Shown here: in pieces, positions 1-25,216 of the stretch
Numbering within the stretch: position 1 is the first letter of the stretch
How the letters are laid out: every line of letters begins with the position of its first letter
Assembly: GCA_003342895.1 (NCBI GenBank)
Contig: PTFA01000086.1
Coordinates: forward strand, 1,803,199-1,867,198
Direction of reading: 5' to 3'
From: Casuarius casuarius
Lineage: Eukaryota; Chordata; Aves; Casuariiformes; Casuariidae
Length of the DNA: 64,000 nucleotides
Notes under the pieces: model-generated
Database searches by the model: none
The model's input: the letters and a program-made list of their open reading frames with translations, nothing else
What the model was told of the DNA's origin: nothing
Program-made: the position numbers and the translations under genes

Positions 1-420
1 CTTGAGAGCTTTAAAACTCCATCAGTTTCTGCCAGTGGGTTTGAGGGGGAGGCAGCAGCAGAAGGATCTAGTGAAAATCGAAAATAGAAGTAGGAACTGA
101 AGTAGATACAGTGAAACGTTTTCTTGCAGAACTGTGTGAAAAGGGAAGTTTTTGTAAGAATGTGTGAAAAAGGAGAGAGGGAAATAACGCAGTTTCAGCT
201 GCGGTGGGAGAGAGCGTATCATTCCTCGCATTTTATTAGGCCCTGAAACGCAGGAGCGATATGATCGGGAAGACACAGAAATAAAACGCCTAACTGCAAG
301 TTGAATAGCAGGCATTGACTTGCTGACCAGCGCTCGCAGGCGCGGTGGGGGCTGGTTTTGTCTGCGAAGGTATCGGAGCGCAGTGCTGTGACAATGGCTT
401 GCAAATGCTTTAACGCCATG
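1..420. other. CpG-bearing edge at window start (possible promoter-proximal sequence)
   Basis: The first ~400 bases carry more CpG than the following 13 kb (for example gcgctcgcaggcgcgg near 330-345, and tatcgg and gagcgc near 370-380). This is compatible with the downstream shore of the ZNF217 promoter CpG island, which would sit upstream of the window. No TSS, TATA box or first exon could be assigned, and the open frames here look spurious. Confidence 0.25.
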
Positions 421-3400
421 TTTTATTGCTCTTATGAGCTCTTATTAACTGTAGGTTTGGGAATACGGCTAATACTTTTAATTTGTGATGTCTTCACCAA
501 GGTTTAAGCCTTCCCTTGGATAATAGAAAGGGACAGTTTCAAATAAGTAGGATAAACTGCATTCTTTGGTGGGAGGGAGGGAAGAGGGGAAGGGTGGAGG
601 AGAAGGCTTTTTTTTTTTTCTTCCCCTTTACTAGTTTTATAACTGAGTCAATATTTTAAGATCTGTGGCAAGAATGTGGCTTTGTGATCACTAATCTTTC
701 TGTAACAGTTTTAGAAAAAATGAGCAATATTGGACTGCTGTGCGAAATGTTTGGATTTCATATTTTCCAGCTCCTCCTTGAAATCTGTGCGAGTTTTCAA
801 GTTTTGTCTCTTAAGTTTTCAGAATGATGAATACGAACAACAAATAACTTCAGAAACACGGTTATTACAGTGGTTATTGATTGGCTTGGCCCGGAGCCAG
901 AGCAACTCTTCTGCATGCATCCGAGCTGCTGATTTAAATTCTGCAGATTCTTTTTAATACGCGAGCCCGTTTGGCTCGTTAAGGGGTGTATATGTAGCTA
1001 TTTAAGAACAGTAGATCAGTTTTTAGTTAAGGTTGTTCAATTATGTCTTCATCGCTTTGGAGTTGGTTGAATGACTTGACAAGAGATTAAGCACAACAAA
1101 AGAAAAGGCAGGGTAACAACAGCTGCCTTCCAGTGCCGGAGCACTAGTATTCTTAGCAGTTAAGCATTTTACCTTTTAGTGTTATGTGGTGTCAGGTTTA
1201 AATGTTAATATTTATATTCGTGTTTACAAGAACCTTAGGCATTCTGATAATGCATCAGGCACTCCAGTCCTTGAATACTCGTGTTTTGGGGGTTGTTTGT
1301 CTCTCGCATTTTTTTAAGAAAATGACCTTAAGATCTGATACTAAGGAGTGCATTGATCTCATTAACTTTTCAGACAAAAGTAGCAAACAGTCATCACTAG
1401 TTTGTACTTGTTTAGTTACTGTGTGGTAAGAACTTTAAGGTGTGTCCTTAATGGCAGCTGACGATTCTTGCTGCGAAGCCTTGTTTATTTTAGCTGGATG
1501 TTTTATACAGAATTTCCAGTGGGACAAATTACTACACTGACTGCACTTATTCTTTCTGGAGACTGGCTGTAAGCATAAGAGAATAATTTTACCATGCTGA
1601 AATCAGTATATATTTTTAAAAAGTCGTTAAGTTTTGCTGTGTATTTTGAGAGGTTTCCTACTTCCTTTGTTTAAACATTCTTAAACAGGGCATATCATAT
1701 ATAAATTTTAAGCATTCATATGGCACTATTAGGCTGAATTTAAATTTAAAATGAGTACCTACATTCTTGTTGATCGAAATAGAAAAGGCATTTCTTTAAA
1801 TAAGTGGATGTTTTCTGGTTTTGAATGTGGTGAGAGGACTATATTTGTATCTTGTAAACAAAGTTTCATATTAAGTAGTCTTTAGAGAATGGCTTCCAGG
1901 CTTTGGATTAGAGGTTTTTTTTCTTTTTCTTTTCCTTTTCTTTTTTCATTTTAAGTGGATAATGGCTTTTTTTTTTGCTTTGTTTTGGTAGGGGTGGGGA
2001 GAGCAAGATTTAGGGTAGGGGCTAGAAAGAGGAAGCTAATAAACTTTAGCACCTTTATCAGACTGTCTTACAAAAGGTTACTTCATTCTGGTTTCCCCTT
2101 TCATTAGACCATGTAATTACTTTTTGAGCACTTATTTTTAACCTTCAGAATGTATCTTCTTGCTCCTTACTACTATATTTTCATTTAGAATAGTGTTGAT
2201 ATATCAATATTATCTTTTATATGGGGGAAAAAAGTGCCAAGTTACTACTGTGATCAGGGGAAATAATTTTAAAAGGGAACTGTGGGTTTCACTTGACTTT
2301 TCAAAATGGTGATTACAGTAAACTTTTAAGTTACAAGAATCTGAGACTTTGTAATTAAGGAGCTCTGGGGAAATGTAAAGTAGACCTTAACTTTTCTTTG
2401 TTCTTTGGGGGTTTGTTGTCGCTGTTGTTCCAGCTCCCTCCAACCTGGATCCTGGTGTGGAATTCTTTGTCCTAGTAAAAGATTCCATATACCCTGTATA
2501 TGTAAATAGGCTCCCTTTCCTGTGTTATGAAATGCTGTGACTACTGCTGGCATATGGAAAGACCAGTTCCCCCCTCTTTCTCTTCCCTAAGGTAAAACGG
2601 GCTAAGCTTTCTTTTCTTTCCAAGAAGCTGAAAGAAGAGTTTGACCTTTGAACTCGCCCTCACACTTCCACACTGCTTTCAGGATGATTAAATAACCAAG
2701 GATATTTGCCTGTGTCTTATGCTTGTTTATCTCACTTAAAATGTTCTAATACTTAACTGTTGAGGTGTTGTCTTTAAATATAGCGAGATAGTGCGTTTCA
2801 GTTAGAGCGGGGCTGCCATTTGCCAGCTCAGCCCTCTTATTTTTGAGGCTCTTGATTTAGAGCATTAGTGCTCCAATGAGATACTCTGCACATCACAGAA
2901 CTACATTAATTTCAAACTCCTGTTCCCTTTACAATGTACTGTGGGTCATTTCTGATGACCCTTGATCCCTTATTTTTAAGGTAACTCCACTAAGAAAAAG
3001 TTAAAAAAATTTTTTTTTGTCTGGTGCACTAATGTGATCAGGGGGTTCTGCTGACTGCTGTGTGCATGTTTTTAGAGAAGTGAATCACATCTCAGGAGAC
3101 TTGCAGCTGAAGACAAAAGTAAGGAAAAGGATATGACCAAGCTGTGTAAAATTCTGAATACAAGTTGTGTTTTAAAATTAAAAATACAACACTTTTTCAG
3201 GCTATACTTACTTAGTTTCTTGTGCGCATCCAAACAAAGACTGCTTCAAAAAAGATCTGAAATCAAGCTTATCCTTAAAAATAAATTTTTAAATGAAATT
3301 CCCAAATAATCCTTTTTTTTGCTGATGAAAACTTTCTATGCCAAACCTGGGTGTAAGTCATCCAAAAAAAAAAAAAAAAACCCCACAACTGTTAAAACTC

Positions 3401-6400
3401 TTACTGTTACCATATGACTTTGGTCAGAACCTAGTCTATAGCTTATAAATCTAATTCTTTTAGTTCTTCCTTGGTCTGTTTTTTTTTTTTTGGGGGGGGG
3501 TGCTTCCCCCCCCCCCTTCCCTTGCACTAAGTTAATTGGCGTAATAGAAACAGAGTTTCAAATTCGAAGTAAACCAATGTAGGTGCTGGGGAAAGTGAGT
3601 TATAAGGCAAAACTAAAGGTGGCATACATGTTTGGAAATACAGTGTCTTAGAGTTAACTGCAGGAGGTGGGATGTTTATCAGACTGCCTTGAGTATTTCA
3701 AAAGAAAGTATGAGAGGAAATGTGGTTAGAATATGCAGGAAAATCTATGTAGATCAGTGTGACTTAATTTGAACAGAAACCTGCCCTAGTGTAAGTGAAT
3801 AATTGACTGGATAGTGATTTTCTGTGCCCTAAAGATTTTATGTAACTAAAAGTATCAAAGTCTGAGTTTGTTTATGTGCAATGGGTACACTTGCATTTTT
3901 CTGTGTAATAAAATGTAGTGCAGTTTACCTCTGACATAAACTACGTAAGGGAACTAAAAGGCTGTTGCATCGTGCTTATACTTTATCATGGTAATTGTTG
4001 TGAACAGATTGGGTGAAATCCATGGTTCATGTCAGCCTCTGGTTTTTTTGGTACTTAAGCAAATTAGATGTACTCCAAAGATTATGATGTTTAGTACATT
4101 GTCAGGAAAATAGATATAAAGGTGATCTAGAGAAGCCACAGCTTCTGTTTAGCTTTAATGTTTGTCTCTGATCTTTTTTCCCCCTCTTCCTGCCCTAGTA
4201 AAATGAAATTTTGTATATGAAACTGCTGCTTATCGCCTCTGTTTGGAGAGGTCAGTTTCTTGTGGATCCTGCCTCTTCTTCCCACGACAGCTTGGTACTC
4301 TGAAGGCCAATATTTTGGGACTAAATCACTACATATATCCCTTCAGCCCACTAGTGAGGGAGAAGGTTTTGCTAGGCAATTAAGAAATGTTGAGTCTCCA
4401 TCAATCTATGCCAGCCTCTGGAAGATCTCCCACCCATGTGGAACAAAGAAGGCAGCTATTGGAAATGGCCTTCTGTTTCCAGCTCTTGTCTATTTTAGTG
4501 TCTTTCGATGCTAGTCCATGGGACGATTTATGTAGAAGTAAATGCGTCTCCCTCAGGTTGTGTAGCTTTCTCTGTCTTTCAACACTGATTTTTGCAAGTG
4601 CGTAATTGTGGCTATGTTTGAAGGTGACAACTTCAGAGTCCCCGCTGTGCGGAGTGGAGCGGGGAGAAGGTGCTGCCTTCTCACAAGGTCCTGGGGTATG
4701 CGCTGTCCTGGGGAAGAGGTAAGATTCAAAGTTGAAAGCAGGTGAGAGTACTAGAGAAGATTAATAGCTTTAACACAGTGAACTGGAAGTGGCTACTTGC
4801 TTCTCTCGTATGCAGGAATAAGGAATAGCAAAGAATATCTTTTCCTGTTACTTCAGCTATACTGCCTAAAGGGGTTCAACTTCCATATAATTGCTATGGA
4901 GAAACTCCTGGCTCTTGAATAAGAAGGAATTAAGTCTTAATTTGGTACTCTCCAAATTTACCATTTCTTTGTAGTGGTGAAGAGATCTGGCATTCTTCTG
5001 CCCAGAAATAGAAAAGTCAAACTTGCTGTTCAGATCTCTGAAAATACCTCATTTCAAATGAAAACCCAGACTAAACATAAGGCAAGCTCTGAAAGGTGAG
5101 ACTGGCACAAACTAAAAATGTATCACTGACTTTACTAAGATGGTCTTTACCTGTTGTGGAGAGAACAATAAACTGTTTTGTAAGGTAAGGGGTCATTGCC
5201 AGTTTAAGCGTATGCAACCTCGTGATTTAATGAAGTTGCATCATCTTAAACAGCAGGGAAATGTGTCCCAGACTTGTTTGAAAAGGATCAGTCTTGTATC
5301 CTGCAGCCTTTTTACAGATATTGGCCACTTCATAGTGCCTAAAGTAAACTTTGGTTTTGTGCCCCCTAAAAAATTTCCTCTTAATCTGGGGCGGGGGGTG
5401 GGTAGGAGCTCTGGCTATTAGAACAGTCCTTCTGATCTTTAAAAGTCGATACTTATTTGTAGTACTTCCTCCTTTAATGCCAAGAATTAGTCTCTCTTAT
5501 ATTTGCTCTTGCTCGGTGGAGGAAAAACATGTGCAAAATGATGCAAGCTTATACGGTCTCTGCTTTAAAAGGAATAATTACATCTTTTGATAGAAGAGGC
5601 ATTCAGTTCACTGAGGAGACACATTCAGCTCATCCATCCTTTGCCAAAGCACTGTTAGACATATAACTTTAAAGAAAAAGGGACTCCACAGGAAAAGCTT
5701 TTTTAGAGAAAGGATATCCTTTGTTTCTATTAGTATAGATGACTGAAATGGGGAGAGGGAGTTTTCCTAATATTGTTCATTATTAACTACAAGTTATTTT
5801 CCACTGGCGATTAAAATCCTGTTTGCTAGACCTAAGGGGCAAAATGACTTACAAATATGTCTGATTTACCTGACTATAAAAGACCTTTGCATAAAATCTT
5901 TCTAAAAAGTTTGTGGAGGAATGCCTGGGTGGTAGCGTTCTTGCATTCTGATGTATGTCTGTCTCTTTCTTCAAATTAGCTTTTTTGGATTATCTTAATA
6001 TCACTGCATTATGAAACTCTGCAGTTGTGTTAGAAGGGACTGTAACCGAGGAAAATATAGTGCCTGTTCTAGAGAGCATAAAAGATAAACCATGAAAACC
6101 TCTCCTAAGAGTTAAGGATAACTTTCAAAGCTTTGAACCTGAAAGATGAAGACTAACAAGAGGACTTCAGCGTACAGCATTTAGGGAGTGGAAATTCCAC
6201 TTTGGGGTCATCTTTTATGTTCTCTTTTCAACCCAAACGTTGTCTTCGTTTTGATCTTTCCTGCAACCGAAACAAACAACTCTCTTCCTCCCCTTCCTCC
6301 CCCCAAATCTCCGCTTCCTCTAAAAGTATTCATGTTGTTTCTTTATCAGACTGAACTGTTAACAAGCTTTTTATTTAAAAGCATTTTTGTACTTGAATGC

Positions 6401-9400
6401 TTGGCATATATATATATGGATGAGAAACAATGTTAGGTGTACTGTCACACTCCTCTGTGAACAAAGAAGTGGACTGGGAAGTTGTGTTAATATGATTTAC
6501 TGTTAAAAGATAGAGGGGAATCTCTCTTCCCTTCCCACGACAGTAATAGAATGCACAGTAATGAAGAGTAAGCTATTGGCTTCCTATAGTGTTATGAAGA
6601 AAAGCTGACTCTTCTGCTATCCTGCAAAATAATGCTTTATCTGTGCTGACTTTTATAGCTTTCCAGTGTTTAACTTAAGTCACAGGCAGATGGACAGTTT
6701 TACTCTTTCACAAATAAGGTCACAGTCTATGCAGCAAATAACATGTCTTCCTCCCTAAATTTAGGGGCTATCCTTTCATCAAATTGGGATAGGAAGGACA
6801 TTTCTATGTAATGCAGGAAAACACCTTATTGTGTGAGGTGACACAGGCATGCCTTTCTCCTTAAATGGAGAAAGGAAGTTGTGTGCTTGCAATAAAAATT
6901 CGAGTATTTGTAGAGATAGGCTTGAATTTTCATGCTGTGGATGTTCCGGAATCTGGCTAATGTGCTGGAGCTGTTGGTAAATTGGGACCTCACAATGACT
7001 TTGCTTTGTTTGCTGGCTACGTGTAAGAGCCTCTGAGGGCAACGGCACACGGCGCTGTTGGCACAACGGAGCTTTTGTAGCTGTTGGGTCCTACAAGCCC
7101 TACCTGGTACGTGGTGTCCTGGTGTCTCTAGGTTGTGCATCTCAGGAGTCTGGAGCTCTTGAATTCTGTTAGCTACCGTTTGGGGATGGTATACAAGCCT
7201 TGGTAGCCTGTGTGTGTCCTAGGGGCAGTGCAACTGGCTTGACTTTGTGCTGATCATACTCTCAAATCGAAGAGATACTTTAAATATAAGCTAAGTTCAG
7301 CCTTGGCTTAGGCTTTTCTTTGAGAATTTGAAGTTGTATTTATTTATGTGCGAGTTAATCTGTGGTCAATATTGTCCCTGAACATAGATGTAGTCAGCTG
7401 AAATAGATATTCTGGATAGGGTTGTTACTATTTGTAGGCAAAGGGTGGAGGTCTCTCTAAGGAGAAAGTGGTGTTACTAAATGGTTCGTTCTATGCCCTT
7501 AAAATAGAACCGGCACAACTATTTTGAAAAAGTGAAATTTTAGATTTTAATAAAAGAGGATTAAGTAGCTTGTCAATGGATTCAGATAAGCAATCATCAG
7601 TATAAAACCTATTTCAATTAGCAATGCCAAAGGCAGGCAACCTGTCCTCAGGCATAAATATAGCGAGAGAAAAGGATGTCACTTTTAGAGACTCTAGGCA
7701 ATCCCCAGAAAGGTCTTGAAACAGGAGGAAAATTGAAGAAATAGTTTCTGAAGACAAGTGGAAGTGCAAATTACATAAAAGTTTTTCAGGTCAAATAGAC
7801 ACAGTAAAAATTAAGGTAGTATTTAATCTGCAGCAACTGGCTCTTTGGGTTTTTGGGGTATGGATTTCTTATTAATTGATGGCATTGGATTATGTAGGAC
7901 TTAAATCTTATGGTACCTTGGTAAGCTAAAGAAACTCTGCCTGTCAAAGAACTGTTGAACAGTAATAGCTTTACTACTTGCCCTTGGATTTAAGGATCTG
8001 TAACATTAACAGATGAGGTAGTTATATCTATATTAGAAAAGACTGATTCAGAAAAGTAACTCAAATGTCTGTTGTCTCTTAGTTGTAACTGTTCTAGTTT
8101 TCTAACTTCTGTTTTTGAGCAACTGTTGCAGCAACCAGGTTAACTTCTGTAATAGGTCACGTTTGATTTTTATGGTGTAACAATAGTTGTTTTTAGTAAG
8201 GTATAGCTGTTTTTCATGATACTAGGCACGCAACTTTTACTCAGTGCTCTGTGGTGTTTAAAACAGGAAATTCAATGGTTGGACTTTGCTGTTCTCTGAA
8301 AGGTGTGTCTAGAATTTTTATTACGTATTCATGGAAATTTTGAAATGCAGGAAGTAGAATTGCAATAAAATTACTACTGATAGGTCATTTCCCAAAGAAA
8401 TCTTTGAGACTGTAATATGTAGTCTTTGGTTGTGTAATTTAATTAAATTAAACTTCTCTAAAGGCACTTAATTAAAATTTTGTCTGTTTTAATAATTCAT
8501 TTATATGCAGCAGCTTTTTGGTGTGGTTCACAGGTTCTGTAGCAAGTGCAATGAAGACAAGATGTTCTTATCCATCCAGTCAATTTTTATTTATATACAC
8601 TTTGTGGTGTTTATAAATATAATGGAAATTGCTGCAGACCTGTTGAAATAGTTGACTAAAGGCCACATAAGCAAATACGAATGCATTGGGAACTACAGTT
8701 TGCTAAATGCTCAGGCTCTGGGCTGTTGGAAGGATGAACTTTCATAGATAGCATCCCTTGGGTGAGAAGAACTTGCTGCTTTTGGACAGAAACATTCCAG
8801 GAGCTGTCAAGAAGTGCTGATTGGGATTGCTGTACCTGTCTTGAGATGAAGGGATGGGGAGGAGAAGTCCACCTCTGGAACGTGTGGGCCTTGGACTACA
8901 GTCCGAGATGCGTGTTGCCATTCACAAATGGCGATAGGGAAGTCAGAAGTCTAGACTTTTTTTGTCTTGCTTTAATGTGAGGAGGGATAGGTCATCTTTT
9001 ATGTTCAACACTGAGCAGCAAATTCATAGCTCTTTCTCCTCAGCTATTGGAAAGAAGGGTGTTTTGTTCTGTTTTTTTTCTCTTTCACTCAAAAGATCTG
9101 TCTGTTGCGAGACTGGTATGTCGTATCCTGTCCTGTGCGTGTCTCCTCTGGCTTTTTGATATCTACAAGTGAAAGAATACTGCAGAAGCCCTAGGTACTG
9201 GATTTCTGTTGAGCTACAAATGGTCCCAGTGCTCTCCAAAGCTGCAGGTTGTTTGCTTTCCCAAGTAAGCAGCAGTACAGAATTAAGGCAACTCTTGACA
9301 GTTTTGCTGCTGCCTACAGGGTTTTGAATAACAGGAATGTAATTAATCAGCATTTTTGGTTTTCGACTCCAAGGCATTATATTATCTTCACTAGGAAGAA

Positions 9401-12400
9401 AAATTTTGTTGTTAATGGACAAAATCCTAGTGCGGGTATTCAGTTCATAGTTTTAGCATGTGTTAGCTCGTCTAAACAGTGAGAATGTAACATCATGTCC
9501 TACTTCTGTAAGCCATCTATCTAATCAGAGTGAACTATGAAATCACCAGATGCAAAAATAAGACTAGAGTCTAGCTCACCTTCTAACTCTAGTATTATTC
9601 TTGGTGTCACTTTGAATAGAATTCTGTTAAATTATACCTGCAGTTTTCTTCAGAAATGCCATCTGCAGGTTGTTTTCAAGTCTGTAGGTATTATCTCCTG
9701 TATCCAGTATTATGTCTAAGAACAATAGTTGCTGATGTTGCAAATAAACGCTTTAGATTCTCAAACAGGAATATCTTGCTCTGCTTTGCAATGCTGCCTA
9801 GAGGGTGAGCTGCGGCCAGTTCTTCAAAAGTGTGCAGTGTTTGGAGCCTCCTGCTAAGAACAGGGGAAGTTTCAGCAGCATTTGGTGGCTAGCAGGGGTT
9901 GGCCCAGGCATGCAAAGTGCTCTGAAGAGCCATGGAAGAAGTCTCTGAAGGACTAGTTGTTCAAACCAATTGATACCCAATAAAAGCCAGACACAAACTT
10001 CTGTTAAACTCTTCTCATGATTTGTGTCATAAGGTTATATGCTGTGTACTTATATATGCAATTGTGAAGACAGATTTAGTTTTTCAGACAGTTATTTAAG
10101 TAAGTCTGCTTTAATGTATTGAAACGAGATGAGATCGGAATGCAATGGACCAATTTTCAAAGAGGTTGCCAGATAAAACGTTAATTGTTTGAGGTGGATT
10201 TACACAAATTGGTGACTGACCCAGGGCCTTTTCTAGACTTGACTTATGTCAGTGTCTTAAATCCTAACAAATCATGAACCAGTCTTTCACGGTGTTTGTA
10301 TTATCTTAGGTTAAGTTAGTCGACTGTGTGTGGTGATTCATGTCATAAGGATGTCTCTTCTACCCCGATCTTGTCTCTGAATGCTGAAGTCTGCTCTGTG
10401 AAGGACAGGGGATTGAATGTGGATTTCTACTGTTTATTCATTTGTGTCTTCTCCACTCTTACACACATAGAGCAACCAGAATTAAGTATACTGTAATGTC
10501 ATGTAGTAAGGAGAGTAATAGTTGGCTGTTTTTCTGTGTTCATAGAGACAGTAGCAAGGACTTGATGATGAATCTCCACAATTCAGTATGTGGGACTTGA
10601 GGCACTGTTTGGTGTTTGGATCTGACTTCATGCCCCTGATGTGCCTTTGGCCTTTGTGTAGGATGATTTTTATACCCATCACTACAGAAATGCTTATTTG
10701 TGTGTGTGAATACACTAAACTCTGAGGCAAGTTAAGTTTTTATCTCACTTGGATATTCTCCCTAGATGTTTAGGAGACTTAAAAAGCTGGTATTCGTTTT
10801 TAGTTTGCAAATAAATTATTTTCAGGCAAATAGTCACCATTTATGTGCATGAGCTCTGCCACAGCATGTTATCCTGTTGTGTAAAAATACATCTTAAAGC
10901 TGTAGTAGGAATAGAACAAAACAGCAAGTTAAAACATGTAGTAAAACATGCTAGACAGCACCCTTTGATATGTTTTTCCTTATGCTTTCCAAAAAGGGGA
11001 AAGCTTTTTGAATACTTCAGCTTCAAACTTAATGTTACAGCTGCTCTACCTGCCTGTTTGGAGTGAGTGAAAGCTGGAAAGTTAGAACTGAATAGGGGAG
11101 AGAGAAAAGCAGAAGCATAGGAGGAAACAGAAGAAATTCAGAAGTGGTAGGCTGGGACCTGTGTACTACAAAAGATTTTTGAGTCATAGAGGAGTTGGAA
11201 AGGAAATGTTAATCATGGCAGTGATTAAACTGAAAGCTGGAGTAAAGGACATAGTCATAAAAGAGACTTTGACTGCAGAAGATCCAGATGAACCATCAAC
11301 CTGCCAGCTAGTGGCTTGTTTACTGTTCCTCTTTCCACTCTGTGGGCTCCTTCCATTCTTCATGTTTAACTTGACAAGTGATCAATCAGGAAAAAAAAAA
11401 AGGCCAGAAATGATCTTGGTGTCAGGTTATTGTGTAGATCTGGATTGGAGGACTGGACAATGAGGAGACTGTAAGCTCCAGAGGCTTGTTAGGCTCCAGA
11501 GTTTTGTCTGCGTGCTGGCAAAAAAGGAGCTGCTAACTTTGCAAATTAAAACCAAAAAGTTTTCCTCAGTGTCATGAATTAGGGCAATGTGTGGATAAAA
11601 CGTTTAAGATGTTGGATCTATTTTTTCCTAGCAATCAGTTGTCATGTCTCCGTTCCGGGTGGCTATCTTGCCTGGGCTTGACTGTCCTGTGGTAGGTAAA
11701 GGCTTCCAATATAATTGAAGGCATCATACCAAACCTTGGGTCTATAAATATGCCTTTTAGTTTCTGCTGATTAAAGGTCCTGCTACCCCCTGCCACCGCT
11801 GTTAGAGGTGCCTGTTCTGCCAGGAGGTGGGCCCTTGGGAGCTTTATCTGCTCCTTGGCAAACCTGTTTGGGCCCTTGACCTATGTAAACAGTTCAAGCT
11901 CCGTCTGATTTCCACTAAAATGTTTTAAGATTTAATGGCTTAAGACTACCCTTGCTGTCTGAGTAGATCAGAAAGTAGATCAGCTTCTGCTGATGAGAAA
12001 AGGTCAGAGAAAGTAACCTTCTGGATGGGCAGCTGCATCTTTTACCTGCCACAATGGCCTGGAGAATGGAGATCTGGCTGTAGCCTGAATTTTTATGGAG
12101 CCAATAGTTACTCTTTCTCTGCCTGAAATGAAGCAAAATAATGTGTGTGTGGTGTGTTTTTTTTTTTTCCCCAAGTTTATAACAAGTTGGAGGTTGAGGT
12201 GAATTTTAAAGCTGCCTTGCTCGTACTGTCTTTTGCTACAGAGCATATTTTGAGGCATATTAATTGAAGTAATGCGAATCACTGGCCAGATGTCTTTTAT
12301 GAAATAATTTGCAAAACTTTGAGGTTTGAGTCAGATTTTGAACACATTCTTTTCATTGGATATTTGTGTGTGTGGGAATGTGCCTCATCTTGAAATGTTT

Positions 12401-13427
12401 CCTCTTTAATTTATTTATTTTTTTATTAGTTTGGTAGACCTTTCATTTATCCAAAGAAGTTGATCAAGCAGAGTCTTAGCCTCCACAATACTGTGATTTG
12501 ACAGCTGAAAGAGTAGCAGCCATTAATTGCTGCTAACAGACGTTAGAGTTCTTGTAGACTTAAAGACTTAAATTGGAATTGTCATTAAGTATATCATAAA
12601 CTTTTAACTCTGGTATCTTAAACTTTCCATTTGGAATATAATTGGTTAAACACACATTGCTTGCTTTAATTTGAAATTGGAAGCATTTGCTTTTTAAATG
12701 TATTTGTTGGCTTCTTGGATGGTTTTAAATACTAAAACACTGTTCAAGAAACACTATCATTGGGCTGTTTCAAACTTTGACATAGTCTAATTGGGCCAGC
12801 CCAGAATAGTGGCACAGGTTTTAAAGCTATCTATGATATTAAAAGCTTTGAGTAATGGCATTAGTGATTGGTTCTCAATACAGGGATTTGTATTGACACT
12901 TACTGTGCACCAGAATTCTGAAAGCCACTTCCAGGCTGTCTGATCTTGAAAAAATTGGCTTTTGCTTTAAGGTCATTAGAGAGCAAACAAGCAAAGTTTT
13001 ACTGTGTCTCTACTGTGTTGGTTTCACAGGTCTGTAACAAGGTCGCTTTGGCTTGTTGCATTCACTTGTTGTGAATTCAGTTAATGTATGGATTGAAATA
13101 GGGATCCAACAACTTTGTGTAACTGGGTAAGATTAGGTTTAGAACAGACAATAGATAAAATGTTGCTTTTATATAGCAGTCTGAATACAGGAATCCAGGT
13201 AGTGGAATACAGGCATGTTGAAGACTGCACTGTTTGTTTCAACTATGGTAGGTAGAAAAGGGACCAGACTGTCTCCCATCTGTTTCTTGTTGCCTACTAA
13301 AAGCATGCCTTAATTGTTTGAGGGAGTATTTGGTAGTTCTCTGGCTCTAATGTTTTCATTATTTGGGAGACAATGCTTTCCTTTTCTTTTGAAGTGTTTT
13401 ACTGACACTATTTTCTCTCTTCTCCAG
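421..13427 (+). other. ZNF217 intron 1 or 5' flank
   Basis: About 13 kb of AT-rich non-coding sequence. All open frames are short, lack family features and sit in T-rich or A-rich DNA. It holds homopolymer runs (A run at 3364-3380, T/G/C runs at 3480-3515, T run at 12158-12168) and a G-rich stretch near 5388-5405. No exon, RNA gene or intact transposon is recognised. It is most simply the first intron of ZNF217, since a strong acceptor ends it. Confidence 0.5.
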
Positions 13428-13610
13428 GTGGTGGAGTTCTTTGTGGCACTGAACTTCTCCTTGAGCGTATTTTGCCCAATACAACCATTTGAAATATTTG
13501 TACAAAAAAGTAAGTGCAACTGACTGTTTCTACAGGCTTGAAAAATCAGAAGAGATAGTTCAAGAAACCTCGGTCCATCGCTGAGAGAACCGGTGTATAC
13601 GCTTTCAGTG

Positions 13611-13640
13611 ATGTGTGAGCACAAAAAGATGAAAAAATAA
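13611..13640 (+). other. uORF 1 in ZNF217 leader (9 codons)
   Basis: ATG at 13611 opens a nine-codon frame (MCEHKKMKK) ending at TAA 13638-13640. It contains a second in-frame ATG at 13629. It would be translated only if this stretch is in the mature leader, which holds for each exon model that continues into the CDS. It is a candidate for damping ZNF217 translation. Confidence 0.4.
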
Positions 13641-13704
13641 GTAACTTCTGTGGAAAAAACCTTTTTCTGGCAGAGGTCTTTCAGCTTAGCAGGCTTGCAA
13701 GCAC

Positions 13705-23902
<10,198 letters not shown>

Positions 23903-23921
23903 TCATTCACTTCAAGAAATG

Positions 23922-25216
23922 GTAAACAAACCTTTTGAACTAATTGTTACTGAAATGATGCTTTATCTACTCAAACATTGCTGCCCTAGCGTGATGAGAC
24001 GTTATGAAAGTCTGAACCAGGACAGCTGAAAATACAAACTCCCCCTCTCTCATAAAATGAACCAAATACCCTACTCAGGCATTAGTTATTTTGAACAGAG
24101 CTAATAGTTTGCTTTGGGTAAAAAGTGCCTGCATGCTTGTTTCCTAGAACAAATGGAGGGGTTAACACTAGATATGATGCGTTAAAGGCTTTACAACACC
24201 AGTGTGAAGTGTTCAATGGAAGGGCTTGCCCTAAATCAGTACCTGAGGGTGGAGTGGAGAATGAAATGGGAGGAAGTGCCTGTTATTAAAAGTTAATGAA
24301 TCCTGTTAGTACCTAAGAAGTGATGTTCCTGCAAATGTAGGGATGACTCATTTTGCAACTTTTGAAAGTTGCAAGAATTACCTCAGACAGCAAGACTCTT
24401 CTTTCTGGTGGATTACTTCATCGAGAAGTAAAGGTTTCCTGATAGCTCCTTGGCAACTTATCTTTGTGTACTGGATGAGATTGTTCCTAATATTTTTTCC
24501 TTTGTGTGAGGGATGGGTGTAGCCTCGTAGGGAAACAGGTCAAGTGAAAAGAATTAGCTGGTGCTCTGAATTCCCCTGCTTCAGCTCTTTGTTTTGGGAG
24601 CTGTAGCTCAGAACTTCAGTCTCATTGTGTTTGCAGGGCTCTTAGCTGCTGAGGAGATAAGCACTCTATAAGACTATAAATAAATATATCTTTGCTTTGG
24701 AGTTTTTTAACCCTGAACCGCAGATCATTCTCCTCTAGTTCCTCTTTCGGAGATTCATTGAGATTTAAGCAGATACCTCTTCAGTGCTATAGCACCTGGA
24801 CCAGTGTGCAGTATTTTACAGAAAGACTTTACCTATCTGGGGAGCAGAACTGTCTTATTGTTGACAGCTTTTGAAACATTTTGCTTTATTTTTTGATATT
24901 TGTCTAATCTTACTGCTTTTACTGTCCCCTACTAAGCATGTTTTTACCTAACTTTGCTTTTTTTAAGCTAACTCGACTTTCTGCTTGTATTTCTGTTTGG
25001 AGCTTGAGTATCTTTAAAAGCAGACTTTATTGGCAGCTTTTATTATGAAATAGGGGGTGCGGACCTCACATAGCAGTTTTAATTTCTGAATGTGCTTATG
25101 GAAGAGTGCAGATGAGATTCTCTTTATACTTTAAAGATGTTTCCTCCCCCCACCAAAAAAGTACATTATACTATTTTATAGTTTCATGCTACAAAACTCT
25201 TTTTGGTTTGTTCTAG
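23922..25216 (+). other. Probable 3' UTR intron of ZNF217
   Basis: A donor AAATG/GTAAAC lies 19 nt after the stop. A good acceptor (TTGGTTTGTTCTAG) ends at 25216. An exon junction this close to the stop codon (under ~50 nt) should not trigger nonsense-mediated decay. If unspliced, the 3' UTR simply continues through this stretch. Confidence 0.55.
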